The position numbers were made by a program, and so were the translations under genes. This document shows positions 1 through 7,980 of a stretch of 64,000 nucleotides of DNA, in pieces. Positions within the stretch are counted from its first letter, which is position 1. Each line of letters begins with the position of its first letter. Source of the DNA: Streptomyces avicenniae (GTDB taxonomy: Bacteria > Actinomycetota > Actinomycetes > Streptomycetales > Streptomycetaceae). The notes beneath the pieces are model-generated. The model was not told the origin of the DNA, did not search any database, and worked only from the letters and a program-made list of their open reading frames with translations. The stretch is from contig NZ_JOEK01000020.1 of assembly GCF_000719135.1 (NCBI RefSeq), forward strand, positions 62,001-126,000. The letters run 5' to 3'.

Positions 1-1388
1 TGGGGACCGTCTTCGGCCTGGCGTTCTTCGGTCCGCTCCTCCTGTGGCTCACCAACCTCGGTGTGCTGCCCTGGGCGGTGCTCAGCGTCGTCCAGGCGCT
101 GCTGCTCGGCGCCCTGAGCTGCGCCGTACCCGTCCTCGACCGGCTTCCGGCCTGGCCGCTGTGGGCGGCTGCCTGGTGGGTGACCGCCGAGGCCATACGC
201 TCCCGGGTGCCGCTCGGCGGCTTCCCGTGGGGCCGCCTCGCCTTCAGCCAGGCCGACGCGCCGACGCTCGGCTGGGCCGCGATCGGGGGAGCACCGGCCG
301 TCAGCGCGGTCGTGGCGCTCGCCGCCGCCTGCCTGGCCGCGCTGCTCGGCGGGACGACGGTGCGCGCGGGCCGCCGCGCGGGGGCCGGTCTCGTGGTGGC
401 GCTCGTCCTGTGCGCGGCGGGCGCGCTGTTCGTCCCCTCGGGCGCCGTCGGCGGCGACGACCGGAGCGCGACGGTCGCCGTCGTGCAGGGCAACGTCCCG
501 CGCGGCCGGTCACTGGAGGAGCAGGCCAGGGTCGAGCGCGTCGCCGACAACCACATCGACGCCACGCGCGAACTCGCCCGCGACATCCGCGCGGGCCGCG
601 CCCCGCAGCCGGACATCGTGCTGTGGCCCGAGAACGCGACGGACCGCGACCCCCGCGCCGATCCGGGACTGCGGCGGCGGATCTCGGTCGTCGCGGCCGA
701 GGTCGGCGCCCCGCTGGTGGTCGGGGCCATCCTCGACGCGCCGGGCGACCGCATCCGCAACAGCAGCCTGCTGTGGGACCCCGTCACCGGCCCAGGACCG
801 TACTCGACCAAGCAGCACCTGGTGCCCTTCGGCGAGTACATCCCCGCGCGCGGCCTCCTCGGCGGGTTCGGGGACCTCCAGCTCATACCGCGCGACTTCA
901 TCGCCGGGAGCGAGCCCGTCCGCCTGGACGCGGGCCCCGTCCGGCTCGCCGCCTCGATCTGCTACGAGGTCGCCTACGACAGCCAGGTGCGCGGCGCCGT
1001 GCGCACCGGCGCGAACCTGATCGCCGTCCCCACCAACAACGCCACCTACATGCGCAACGGCAGCACCGCGGAGCCCGAGCAGCAGCTGGCCATGTCCCGG
1101 CTGCGCGCCGTCGAGCACAACCGCTCGGTCCTCGTCGCGTCCACCACCGGGATCAGCGCCGTCGTCACGCCGGACGGCAGGGTCGTGGAGTCCACCGGCC
1201 CGTGGACCCGTGACGTGCTCACGGCCACCGTCCCGCTGCGCACCTCCGAGTCCCTGGCGACGCGCGTCGGCACCCTGCCCGAGCTGCTGGTCGGGCTCGC
1301 CGCCCTCGGGGCGACGGGCCTCGGCGTCCACCGGGCGCGCCGCGCGAAGTCGCCCGGCGCGAACACGGGCGCGGGCGCGGACGCGTAG
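1..1388 (+). CDS. lnt: Apolipoprotein N-acyltransferase (5' end outside window)
   Basis: Transfers an acyl chain to the N-terminal cysteine of lipoproteins at the outer face of the membrane. The reading frame is open from base 3 and has no start in the window, so the N-terminus is missing. Hydrophobic segments fill the first 140 codons. The nitrilase-like domain follows, with the expected Glu (LWPEN, near base 631), Lys (TKQHLVPFGEY, near 808) and Cys (SICYEVAYD, near 957). The NNATYM and EHNRSVLVAS blocks are typical of Lnt. The tail is short and basic. The gene ends against a strong hairpin facing a convergent SDR gene. Many actinomycetes carry more than one Lnt-like protein, so the exact acceptor is not certain. 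Confidence 0.93.
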   Translation, partial: GTVFGLAFFGPLLLWLTNLGVLPWAVLSVVQALLLGALSCAVPVLDRLPAWPLWAAAWWVTAEAIRSRVPLGGFPWGRLAFSQADAPTLGWAAIGGAPAVSAVVALAAACLAALLGGTTVRAGRRAGAGLVVALVLCAAGALFVPSGAVGGDDRSATVAVVQGNVPRGRSLEEQARVERVADNHIDATRELARDIRAGRAPQPDIVLWPENATDRDPRADPGLRRRISVVAAEVGAPLVVGAILDAPGDRIRNSSLLWDPVTGPGPYSTKQHLVPFGEYIPARGLLGGFGDLQLIPRDFIAGSEPVRLDAGPVRLAASICYEVAYDSQVRGAVRTGANLIAVPTNNATYMRNGSTAEPEQQLAMSRLRAVEHNRSVLVASTTGISAVVTPDGRVVESTGPWTRDVLTATVPLRTSESLATRVGTLPELLVGLAALGATGLGVHRARRAKSPGANTGAGADA

Positions 1389-1400
1389 GCCCGCGCGTCA

Positions 1401-1451
1401 CGAAGGACCGGCGGGGTCCTCCCCCCTCCGGGAGACCCCGCCGGTCCTTCG
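1401..1451. terminator. Bidirectional intrinsic terminator
   Basis: A perfect 18-bp stem (1401-1418 with 1434-1451) and a 15-nt loop lie between the convergent lnt and SDR genes. There is no long T-run, as usual in Streptomyces. Confidence 0.8.
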
Positions 1452-1464
1452 TTCCCTCACGCGC

Positions 1465-2151
1465 CTACCAGGCGAGTTCACCCGCCTCGTCCTGGAAGGT
1501 CCCCGTCGGGCCGTCCGCGCCGAGCGTCGCCAGACGGACGACGATCCGTGCGCTCTCCTCGGGCGACCTTCCGCCGTCGAACCCCGCGGTCAGGTCGGTG
1601 GCGGTGAAGCCGGGCTCCACGGCGTTGAACTTGATGCCGGGCTGGGACTTGGCGTACTGCACGGTGAGCATGGTGGCCGCCGACTTCGACGCCGAGTACA
1701 GCGCGGTCGGCAGCTGGAACTCCGGCCGTTCCGGGTTGGTGACCGCCCAGAACGATCCGGCGCTGCTCGACACGGTCACCACCGTCGGGTTCGCGGACCG
1801 GCGCAGCAGGGGCAGCGCCGCCTCCGTGACGCGCACGATCCCCACCACGTTGGTGTCGAACACCCGCAGGGCCGTGGGGCCGTCGGCGGTGCCGTGCCCC
1901 AGGACGCCCGCGTTGTGCACCAGGACGTCGAGCCGGCCCTCGGCCGCCCCTATCGTCTCCAGCGCGCCGTTCACCGACACGTCGTCGGTCACGTCGAGCC
2001 GCACGAACCGCGCCCCGAGCGCCGCCGCGGCCTTCCCGCCCCGCTCGGCGTCCCGCGCGCCGATCCACACGTCGTGGCCCAACTCCACGAGCTGCCTGGC
2101 TGTTGCGAAGCCGATCCCCTTGTTGGCGCCGGTGATCAGTGTGACGGTCAT
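1465..2151 (-). CDS. SDR family NAD(P)-dependent oxidoreductase
   Basis: A 228-residue classical short-chain dehydrogenase/reductase, cytosolic. It shows the cofactor motif TGANKGIG (residues 7-14), NAG (80-82), the catalytic serine region VSSSAG near 128 and YSASK with Tyr152/Lys156. Length and motifs fit the carbonyl-reductase-like SDRs. The ATG at 2151 is preceded by a strong GAGGAGAGAG ribosome site. It is the last gene of a three-gene minus-strand operon (SDR, SnoaL-like, SDR) that probably answers to the TetR at 3478. The substrate cannot be told; reduction of a reactive carbonyl or a tailoring step is likely. Confidence 0.9.
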   Translation of the reverse strand: MTVTLITGANKGIGFATARQLVELGHDVWIGARDAERGGKAAAALGARFVRLDVTDDVSVNGALETIGAAEGRLDVLVHNAGVLGHGTADGPTALRVFDTNVVGIVRVTEAALPLLRRSANPTVVTVSSSAGSFWAVTNPERPEFQLPTALYSASKSAATMLTVQYAKSQPGIKFNAVEPGFTATDLTAGFDGGRSPEESARIVVRLATLGADGPTGTFQDEAGELAW

Positions 2152-2217
2152 GTGCTCTCTCTCCTCGTGGAACGGATGGGACGACGGGACGGTCGCCGCC
2201 CGGCGGGGCGGTGGCAG

Positions 2218-2613
2218 TCAGCCGGTCAGCTGCCGCCGCATCGCGGCGCTGTCGTGCAGGGCCGTCATGTGGACGAACCGGCCGTCGCGGACCTGGTAGA
2301 CGGCGTACTCGACGATCTCGAACGAGGCGCCGGTGGCGGGCACCCCGAGCCACTCCTTCACCGGCGTACCGGTGTTGACCAGCCGCGCGGCCAACCGGTC
2401 GCCGTCGAGCAGCAGTTCCTTGAGCTCCCAGTGGAGGTCGGGAACCGCGTCCACGTCGTGCCGCTGCACCGCGAGGACGTCCTCCCGGGTGCCCGGCTCG
2501 CCGTTCAGCGTCGTCAGGTCGTGGATGAACCGGTCCATGTGGTCGAACTCGTGCGCGTTCAGCGCCTCGATGTACCGCAGGTAGAACCCGCGCAACTCCT
2601 CGTCGCCGGACAT
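2218..2613 (-). CDS. SnoaL-like / NTF2-fold ester cyclase-type protein
   Basis: A 131-residue protein of the NTF2-like fold, with the pattern of SnoaL-like polyketide cyclases and related isomerases: an N-terminal helix ([18 protein letters not shown]), a central [10 protein letters not shown] block and the closing strand [20 protein letters not shown]. The ATG at 2613 follows GGAAAGGG. It lies between two SDR genes on the same strand with gaps of 29 and 66 bases, so it is co-transcribed. Many such small proteins have no enzymatic assignment. The link with SDRs suggests processing of a small carbonyl or polyketide-like compound, which is an inference. Confidence 0.82.
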   Translation of the reverse strand: MSGDEELRGFYLRYIEALNAHEFDHMDRFIHDLTTLNGEPGTREDVLAVQRHDVDAVPDLHWELKELLLDGDRLAARLVNTGTPVKEWLGVPATGASFEIVEYAVYQVRDGRFVHMTALHDSAAMRRQLTG

Positions 2614-2642
2614 GGGGTGCCCTTTCCGTGGGGTCGTGGGAC

Positions 2643-3383
2643 TCAGATCTGGTTCAGGCCGCCGTCGGCGTACAGGCTCGAACCGGTGATGAAGCTGCTC
2701 TGGTCCGAGGCGAGGAACGCCACGGCGGCGGCGATCTCCTCCGGGCGCGCGAGCCGCCCCAGCGGCACCCGCGCGGACAACTGCCGCCTGAACAGCTCCG
2801 CGTCCGGGGTCAGCGCCGCCAGGGCGGGGGTGTCGGTCGGGCCAGGCGTGACGGTGTTGACGCGGATGCCGCGCCCCTTCAGCTCGTTGGCCCAGGTCCT
2901 GGCGAACGACCGGGTGGCGGCCTTGCTCGCGGCGTACACGCCCATCGCGTCGTCGCCGACGTCCCCGTTGGTGGAGCCGTTCAGGATCACCGAGGCGCCG
3001 TCGTTGAGCAGGGGGAGCGCCTTCTTGACGGTGAACAGCGTGCCCCGGACGTTGATGCGGAACAGGGCGTCGAAGTGCTCCTCCGTGACCTGGTCGAGCG
3101 TGCCGAGCGCGGCGATCGAGGCGTTGGCGAACAGCACGTCGAGGCCCCGGCCGTGGGCGCGGATGGTCGCGTAGAGCCGGTCCAGGTCGGCCAGGTCCCC
3201 GATGTCGCCCGGCACCCCGGTGGCCGCGGGGCCGATGGCCTTGACGGCCGCGTCGAGTTCGGCCTCGCGTCGGCCCGTGACGAACACGTGCGCGCCCTCA
3301 GCCGCCAGCCGTACGGCGGCTGCCAGGCCGATCCCGGCGCTGCCCCCCGTGACGAGAGCGGTCCTGCCTTCGAGTAATCCCAC
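2643..3383 (-). CDS. SDR family oxidoreductase, TTA-containing, first gene of TetR-linked operon
   Basis: A 246-residue classical SDR starting at GTG 3383, chosen because an AGGAGGT site lies 7 bases upstream and the protein then begins directly with the Rossmann strand. Motifs are TGGSAGIG (12-19), NAS in place of NAG (87-89), Ser137 and YAASK (Tyr150/Lys154), with a C-terminal [10 protein letters not shown]. Codon 3 is TTA, the rare leucine codon read by the bldA tRNA in Streptomyces, so translation may depend on development. The promoter is shared with tetR and overlaps two palindromic operators. The substrate is unknown. Confidence 0.9.
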   Translation of the reverse strand: MGLLEGRTALVTGGSAGIGLAAAVRLAAEGAHVFVTGRREAELDAAVKAIGPAATGVPGDIGDLADLDRLYATIRAHGRGLDVLFANASIAALGTLDQVTEEHFDALFRINVRGTLFTVKKALPLLNDGASVILNGSTNGDVGDDAMGVYAASKAATRSFARTWANELKGRGIRVNTVTPGPTDTPALAALTPDAELFRRQLSARVPLGRLARPEEIAAAVAFLASDQSSFITGSSLYADGGLNQI

Positions 3384-3402
3384 GTGAACGACCTCCTCCG
3401 AC

Positions 3403-3424
3403 TTCCGCAACGATCGCTGCGGAA
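3403..3424. promoter_or_regulatory. TetR operator 1
   Basis: A near-perfect 22-bp palindrome with arms TTCCGCA and TGCGGAA. It overlaps the predicted start point of the SDR operon, whose minus-strand -10-like TAGGGT lies at 3430-3435. Confidence 0.8.
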
Positions 3425-3439
3425 TGCCGACCCTAGCAC

Positions 3440-3461
3440 TTCCGCAGCGATCGATGCGGAA
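3440..3461. promoter_or_regulatory. TetR operator 2
   Basis: A second copy of the same 22-bp palindrome (arms TTCCGCA/TGCGGAA, core around CGATCG), 37 bp centre to centre from operator 1. It lies just upstream of TAGGCT at 3466-3471, the probable -10 of tetR. It would block both divergent promoters. Confidence 0.8.
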
Positions 3462-3477
3462 GAGGTAGGCTACGGGG

Positions 3478-4086
3478 GTGGAGACGAGAAGGAACGGCGT
3501 GACCGGCCGACCGCGGGGATTCGACACCGACGAGGCCCTGGAGCGCGCCATGCTGGTGTTCTGGGAGCACGGCTACGAGGGCGCGAGCCTGGCCAACCTG
3601 ACGCACGCGATGGGCATCTCCACCACCAGCATGTACGCGGCCTTCGGCAACAAGGAGGAGCTGTTCCGCAAGGCGCTCGCGCGCTACAGCGAGGGCCCCG
3701 GCGGCTACCTGGACCAGGCCCTGGCCGAGCCGACCGCCCGCGACGTCGCCGCCGCCGTCCTCGCCGGGACGATCCGCAGCACCACCGGCGCCACCTCCCC
3801 GCAGGGCTGCCTCGGCGTGCAGGGCGCCCTCACCGTCAGCGACTCGGGGCAGGACGTCCGCGACCTCCTCGTGACCTGGCGCGACAACAGCTACTCCCGC
3901 ATCCGCGAGCGGTTCAGGCGGGCCGTCGAGGACGGTGACCTGCCCGAGGGCTCCGATCCGGGGCTGCTGGCCCGCTACGTCACGGCCCTGGCGTTCGGCG
4001 TCGCCGTGCAGGCCGCGAGCGGTGTCGGCCGCGACGAACTCCGGGCGATGACCGACGCCGCCCTGCGCGCCTGGCCACCTTCCTGA
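3478..4086 (+). CDS. TetR/AcrR family transcriptional regulator
   Basis: A 202-residue repressor with an N-terminal TetR DNA-binding domain (FDTDEALERAMLVFWEHGYEGASL, HTH through SMYAAFGNKEELF) and a C-terminal ligand domain carrying the SPQGCLGVQGAL block seen in many aldehyde/quinone-type TetR proteins. The GTG at 3478 lies 6 bases after the -10-like TAGGCT, so the message is probably leaderless. It is divergent from the SDR-SnoaL-SDR operon. The two 22-bp palindromes in the intergenic region are the obvious binding sites, giving autoregulation and operon control. The inducer is unknown. Confidence 0.92.
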   Translation: METRRNGVTGRPRGFDTDEALERAMLVFWEHGYEGASLANLTHAMGISTTSMYAAFGNKEELFRKALARYSEGPGGYLDQALAEPTARDVAAAVLAGTIRSTTGATSPQGCLGVQGALTVSDSGQDVRDLLVTWRDNSYSRIRERFRRAVEDGDLPEGSDPGLLARYVTALAFGVAVQAASGVGRDELRAMTDAALRAWPPS

Positions 4087-4124
4087 GAAGCGCCGTCACC
4101 GCCGTCACCGCCGAGGCCGCCCGG

Positions 4125-4979
4125 TCAGCCGCCGAACCCCGGGCCCGCCTGCCTGGCCAGCGGGTTGGACCCGATCGAGTTGTGCACGCTGAAGTTCACC
4201 GCGTCGGGACGGTACCGGTCGTCCGACCACTCGACGGGCCGCCCCGCCGCCGTCGTGGTCACCCGCCGCACCCGCAGCAGCGGGCTGGTCCGCCGCACGC
4301 CGAGCAGCTCCGCGTCCCGCGCGCCCGCCGACACCGCGTCGATCAGATGCTTGCCGTACGCGAAGACCAGCCCCGTCTCCTGGTAGAGCCGCGCGGTGAC
4401 CGACTCGCAGTCGTCCTCGACGCGTTCGACGGCCGGGGCGATCCAGTCCGCGTACACCGTCCGCTCGACCAGCACCCGTTCGCCGTCCAGCCCCCGCACC
4501 CGCAGCACGTGCAGCACCTCCCCGTCGTCCCGCAACTGGAGCCTGGCCACGTCCTCGGCCGTCGCCCGGCGGCGCTCCCGCGCCACCACGAGCCCCGAGG
4601 CGCGCCGCCCCATCGCGCGCGCCCACTGCGCGAAGCTCCGCAGTTCCTCGAAGCTCTGGCTGCGCCGACTGGCCAGCACCACCCGCCGCGCGCCCTGCCG
4701 CGAGCCGATCAGCCCCTCGGCCGTCAGTGCCGCCACCGCCTGCCGCACCGTCCCCCTGGACACCCCGTACCGCCCGGCCAGCCCTGTCTCGGCGGGCAGC
4801 AGCGCCCCCACCGCGTACTCGCCGTCGTCGATCGCCCGCCGCAACTCCTCGGCGATCTCCTCGTGTCGCGCCGCCACCGCTCTCCCCGACTCCCCCTGCT
4901 CGACTCGTCCCGGTGTCCTCCCGGGCCGGACCACGACGGTATCCGCCCGCGGCGACTGTCCACTGATGCATCGCGTCAA
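4125..4979 (-). CDS. GntR family regulator with UTRA ligand domain
   Basis: A winged-helix GntR domain (EEIAEELRRAIDDGEYAVG through YGVSRGTVRQAVAAL) is followed by a UTRA effector domain (ERTVYADWIAPAVE, RVTTTAAGRPVEWSDDRYRPD), the HutC/PhnF subfamily. The given start is TTG 4979 next to GGAGGAGG; GTG 4877, 102 bases inside, is an equally good start and removes a non-conserved leader. The gene is divergent from an ABC importer-phosphatase operon with a perfect 16-bp palindrome between them, so it probably represses that operon until a ligand is present. UTRA proteins bind small metabolites such as sugar phosphates, amino sugars or phosphonates. Confidence 0.9.
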   Translation of the reverse strand: MTRCISGQSPRADTVVVRPGRTPGRVEQGESGRAVAARHEEIAEELRRAIDDGEYAVGALLPAETGLAGRYGVSRGTVRQAVAALTAEGLIGSRQGARRVVLASRRSQSFEELRSFAQWARAMGRRASGLVVARERRRATAEDVARLQLRDDGEVLHVLRVRGLDGERVLVERTVYADWIAPAVERVEDDCESVTARLYQETGLVFAYGKHLIDAVSAGARDAELLGVRRTSPLLRVRRVTTTAAGRPVEWSDDRYRPDAVNFSVHNSIGSNPLARQAGPGFGG

Positions 4980-5030
4980 TTCCTCCTCCGTTCATGGTCA
5001 GGACACCGCGGCCGGGCCTACTGAGGGCGC

Positions 5031-5046
5031 ACTTGTTCGAACAAGT
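5031..5046. promoter_or_regulatory. Putative GntR operator
   Basis: A perfect 16-bp palindrome, ACTTGTTC/GAACAAGT, sits in the divergent interval 50 bases before the binding-protein start. Its position and symmetry fit the neighbouring GntR/UTRA protein. Confidence 0.75.
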
Positions 5047-5095
5047 AACCGGCTGACCCCCAGCCGGAGCGCCCGCAGGAAAGGACCTCTCGACC

Positions 5096-6247
5096 ATGAC
5101 CCGTGGAAGAACCACCGTCATCGCGTGCGGCATCGCGGCCACCACGCTGCTCCTCGGCGCGTGCGGCGCCGCCCCCTCGGAGGACGCGTCGCCCGGCGAC
5201 GGCCCCAGCGCCGCCACGGCCACCTCGGCCGAGGACTTCGGCGGCATGGACGCGCTGATCGCCGCCGCCCAGGAGGAGGGCCGCCTCAACGCCATCGCCC
5301 TGCCGCCCGACTGGGCCAACTACGAGGCCGTCATCGCCGGTTTCGAGGAGAAGTACGGCATCGAGGTCGAGGTGGAGAACCCCGACGGCAGCAGCCAGGA
5401 CGAGATCAACGCCGTCACCTCCCGCATCGGCCAGGACCGCGCCCCCGACGTGCTCGACCTCGGCAGCGCGTTCGCCGTCGAGGCCGCGTCCCAGGACCTG
5501 CTCGCGCCGTACCGCGTCGCCGCGTTCGACGCCATCCCCGCCGAGCAGCGCGACGCCGACGCCCGCTGGTACCACGACTACGGCGGCTACGTCTCCATCG
5601 GCTGCGACGCCAGCCGCGTCGAGACCTGCCCCACCAGCTTCGCCGACCTGCTCGAACCCGGCCGCTACCGCGGTCAGGTCGCGCTCAACGGCAATCCGAC
5701 GCAGGCCGGTGCCGCCTTCGCCGGTGTCTACGCGGCCTCCCTCGCGAACGGCGGGTCCTTCGACGACATCCAGCCCGGCATCGACTTCTTCGCCGAGGTC
5801 AAGGAGGCGGGCAACTTCACGCCCGTGGAGGCCACCCCGGCCACCATCGAGACCGGCGAGACCCCGATCACCATCGACTGGGACTACCTCAACGCGGGCT
5901 ACGCCGAGGAGTTCGCCGCCAAGGGCATCGACTGGCAGGTGAACGTGCCCGACGACGGCCGGTTCGCCCAGTACTACGCCCAGGCCATCAACAAGCACGC
6001 CCCCCACCCCGCCGCCGCCCGCCTGTGGCAGGAATGGCTCTACAGCCCCGAGGGCCAGAACCTGTTCCTCCAGGGCTTCGCCCGCCCCGTGCTGATGCCC
6101 GCCATGGCCGAGGACGGCACCCTCGACGCGACCGCCGCCGCCGCGCTGCCCGAGGTCGAGGGCACCCCCCAGTTCCCGACCGAGGACCAGCAGAACGCGG
6201 CCAAGGACGTCCTCGCGCAGGGCTGGTCCGCCGCCATCGGAGGCTGA
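5096..6247 (+). CDS. ABC transporter substrate-binding lipoprotein (iron/aminoethylphosphonate type)
   Basis: A 383-residue extracellular solute-binding lipoprotein. The signal peptide ends in the lipobox LLGAC (Cys22), followed by a Ser/Ala/Asp-rich linker. The mature part has the cluster-D fold typical of Fe3+, polyamine and 2-aminoethylphosphonate binders (EEGRLNAIALPPDW, PDVLDLGSAFA, GNPTQAGAAF, TIDWDYLNAG). The ATG at 5096 follows GGAAAGGA. It is the first gene of a tight operon with two permeases, an ATPase and a HAD-EEP fusion. The two intracellular phosphoesterase domains make a phosphorylated or phosphonate solute more likely than iron; that is inference. Confidence 0.9.
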   Translation: MTRGRTTVIACGIAATTLLLGACGAAPSEDASPGDGPSAATATSAEDFGGMDALIAAAQEEGRLNAIALPPDWANYEAVIAGFEEKYGIEVEVENPDGSSQDEINAVTSRIGQDRAPDVLDLGSAFAVEAASQDLLAPYRVAAFDAIPAEQRDADARWYHDYGGYVSIGCDASRVETCPTSFADLLEPGRYRGQVALNGNPTQAGAAFAGVYAASLANGGSFDDIQPGIDFFAEVKEAGNFTPVEATPATIETGETPITIDWDYLNAGYAEEFAAKGIDWQVNVPDDGRFAQYYAQAINKHAPHPAAARLWQEWLYSPEGQNLFLQGFARPVLMPAMAEDGTLDATAAAALPEVEGTPQFPTEDQQNAAKDVLAQGWSAAIGG

Positions 6248-6254
6248 CCCCACC

Positions 6255-7130
6255 ATGTCCGCCGCCACCCCGCCCGCCCCGGCACGCCCCCGCCGGGACC
6301 GTGGCCGGCTCGCGGTGGTCCCGCTGCTCGCGTTCGTCGCACTGAGCTTCGGGGTCCCCGCGCTGGCCATGCTCCACGGCGCCTTCACCGCGCGGGACCC
6401 CGTCTCGGGCGCCACCTCCTTCACCACCGCCAACGTCACCGAATCCCTCAGCGGCCACTACCTCGACGCCCTGCTCGGCAGCGTCCGGCTGTCCGCCACC
6501 GCGGCGGTGCTCGCCGCCCTGCTCGGGCTGCCGCTCGCCCAGGCCGTCGTCACGTCGCGGTCCCGCGCGCTGCGCGAGTCCGTCCTCACCGCCTCCGGCG
6601 TGCTGGCCAACTTCGGCGGCGTACCGCTGGCGTTCGCCTTCGTCGCCACCCTGGGCAACTCCGGTGTCCTCACGCGCCACCTGAGCCTCGACGACGCCGG
6701 CTGGAGCCTCTACAGCTTCTGGGGCCTCACCCTGACCTACCTCTACTTCCTCGTCCCCCTCATGGTGCTCACCCTCACCCCGGCGCTGGAGGGCCTGCGC
6801 GTCGAGTGGCGCGAGGCCGCGCGGAACAACGGCGCCACCACCGTGCAGTACTGGCGGCACGTCGCCCTCCCGGTGCTCGCGCCGTCGCTGCTCGGCGGCC
6901 TCGTCCTCCTGTTCGGCAGCGCCTTCGCCGCCTACGCCACCGCCCGCGCCATGGTCGGCAGCTCCATACCGCTGGTCACCCTCCAGATCGCCGACGCCCT
7001 CTCGGGCAACGTCCTCATCGGCCGCGAGAACGTCGCCCTCGCCCTCAGCCTCGACATGGTCGCGGTCGCGGGCCTCGTGATGGCCGTCTACCTTCCCCTG
7101 CAACGCCGGAGCGCGCGATGGCTCGCCTGA
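6255..7130 (+). CDS. ABC transporter permease 1
   Basis: A 291-residue inner-membrane permease with about six hydrophobic segments and the cytoplasmic EAA loop EWREAARNNGATTVQYWRHVALPVL near residues 184-208, which docks the ATPase. It starts 8 bases after the binding protein and overlaps permease 2 by 13 bases, so the subunits are co-translated. The family is the BPD_transp_1 type found in phosphonate, iron and polyamine importers. Confidence 0.9.
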   Translation: MSAATPPAPARPRRDRGRLAVVPLLAFVALSFGVPALAMLHGAFTARDPVSGATSFTTANVTESLSGHYLDALLGSVRLSATAAVLAALLGLPLAQAVVTSRSRALRESVLTASGVLANFGGVPLAFAFVATLGNSGVLTRHLSLDDAGWSLYSFWGLTLTYLYFLVPLMVLTLTPALEGLRVEWREAARNNGATTVQYWRHVALPVLAPSLLGGLVLLFGSAFAAYATARAMVGSSIPLVTLQIADALSGNVLIGRENVALALSLDMVAVAGLVMAVYLPLQRRSARWLA

Positions 7131-7978
7131 CACCCCACGCCCGCGCCGCACGCCCCCGCCCCCGCTGGTGGCGCGCCGCCGTGCTGACCGGGGCCGCCGT
7201 CTACTTCCTCGTGCCGCTCGCCGCCTCCGTCGTCTTCACCGTGGACGTGCCCGGCAGCGGCCTCACGCTCGACGCGTACGGGCGGATCACCACGGCCGAG
7301 GGCTTCGGCGACAGCCTGCTGCTCTCCCTCGAACTGGCCGCCGCCACCATCGCCCTGGTGCTGCTGCTCACCGTCCCGGCGCTGGTCGCCCTCCGCCTCG
7401 GCGCGCCCCGGCTGCGCCCGGTCGTGGAGATCGTCTGCTCGCTGCCGCTGGTCGTCCCGCCCATCGCCTTCGTCGCCGGTATCGGCACCGTCCTCGGCTG
7501 GGGCCCGGAACACTTCGCCAGCACACCGTTCTTCCAGACGTTCGTGGCGCTCCAGGACCCCGACTTCCCCCTCGTGCTCGTCCTCGCCTACACGGTGATG
7601 GCCCTGCCGTTCGTCCACCGGGCCCTGGACAGCGGGCTGCGCGCCATCGACGTGCGCACCCTCGTCGAGGCCGCCCGCAGCTGCGGCGCCGGCTGGCCGC
7701 AGGCCCTGTTCCGCGTCGTGCTGCCGAACCTGCGCGGCGCGCTGCTGAACGCGTCCTTCCTCACCCTCGCCCTGGTGCTCGGCGAGTTCACCGTCGCGCA
7801 GCTGCTCGGCTTCCGGCCGTTCGCCGTGTGGATCGTGGGCGTCAGCGGCTCGCAGGCGCAGGTCTCGGTCGCCGTCTCCGTGCTCAGCCTGCTGCTGACC
7901 TGGGCGCTGCTGCTCGCCGTCGTCTCCGCGGGCGGGCGCGGCGCCGCCCCCCGCCCCACCCCGTCCCCGAGGTCCTGA
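7118..7978 (+). CDS. ABC transporter permease 2
   Basis: A 286-residue membrane permease starting at ATG 7118, inside the end of permease 1. It has about six membrane segments and an EAA loop, LVEAARSCGAGWPQALFRVVLP. The Arg/Pro-rich start (RAARPRPRWWR) is the cytoplasmic N-terminus. It pairs with permease 1 as the heterodimeric channel and ends 2 bases before the ATPase start. Confidence 0.9.
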   Translation: MARLTPHARAARPRPRWWRAAVLTGAAVYFLVPLAASVVFTVDVPGSGLTLDAYGRITTAEGFGDSLLLSLELAAATIALVLLLTVPALVALRLGAPRLRPVVEIVCSLPLVVPPIAFVAGIGTVLGWGPEHFASTPFFQTFVALQDPDFPLVLVLAYTVMALPFVHRALDSGLRAIDVRTLVEAARSCGAGWPQALFRVVLPNLRGALLNASFLTLALVLGEFTVAQLLGFRPFAVWIVGVSGSQAQVSVAVSVLSLLLTWALLLAVVSAGGRGAAPRPTPSPRS

Positions 7979-7980
7979 CC

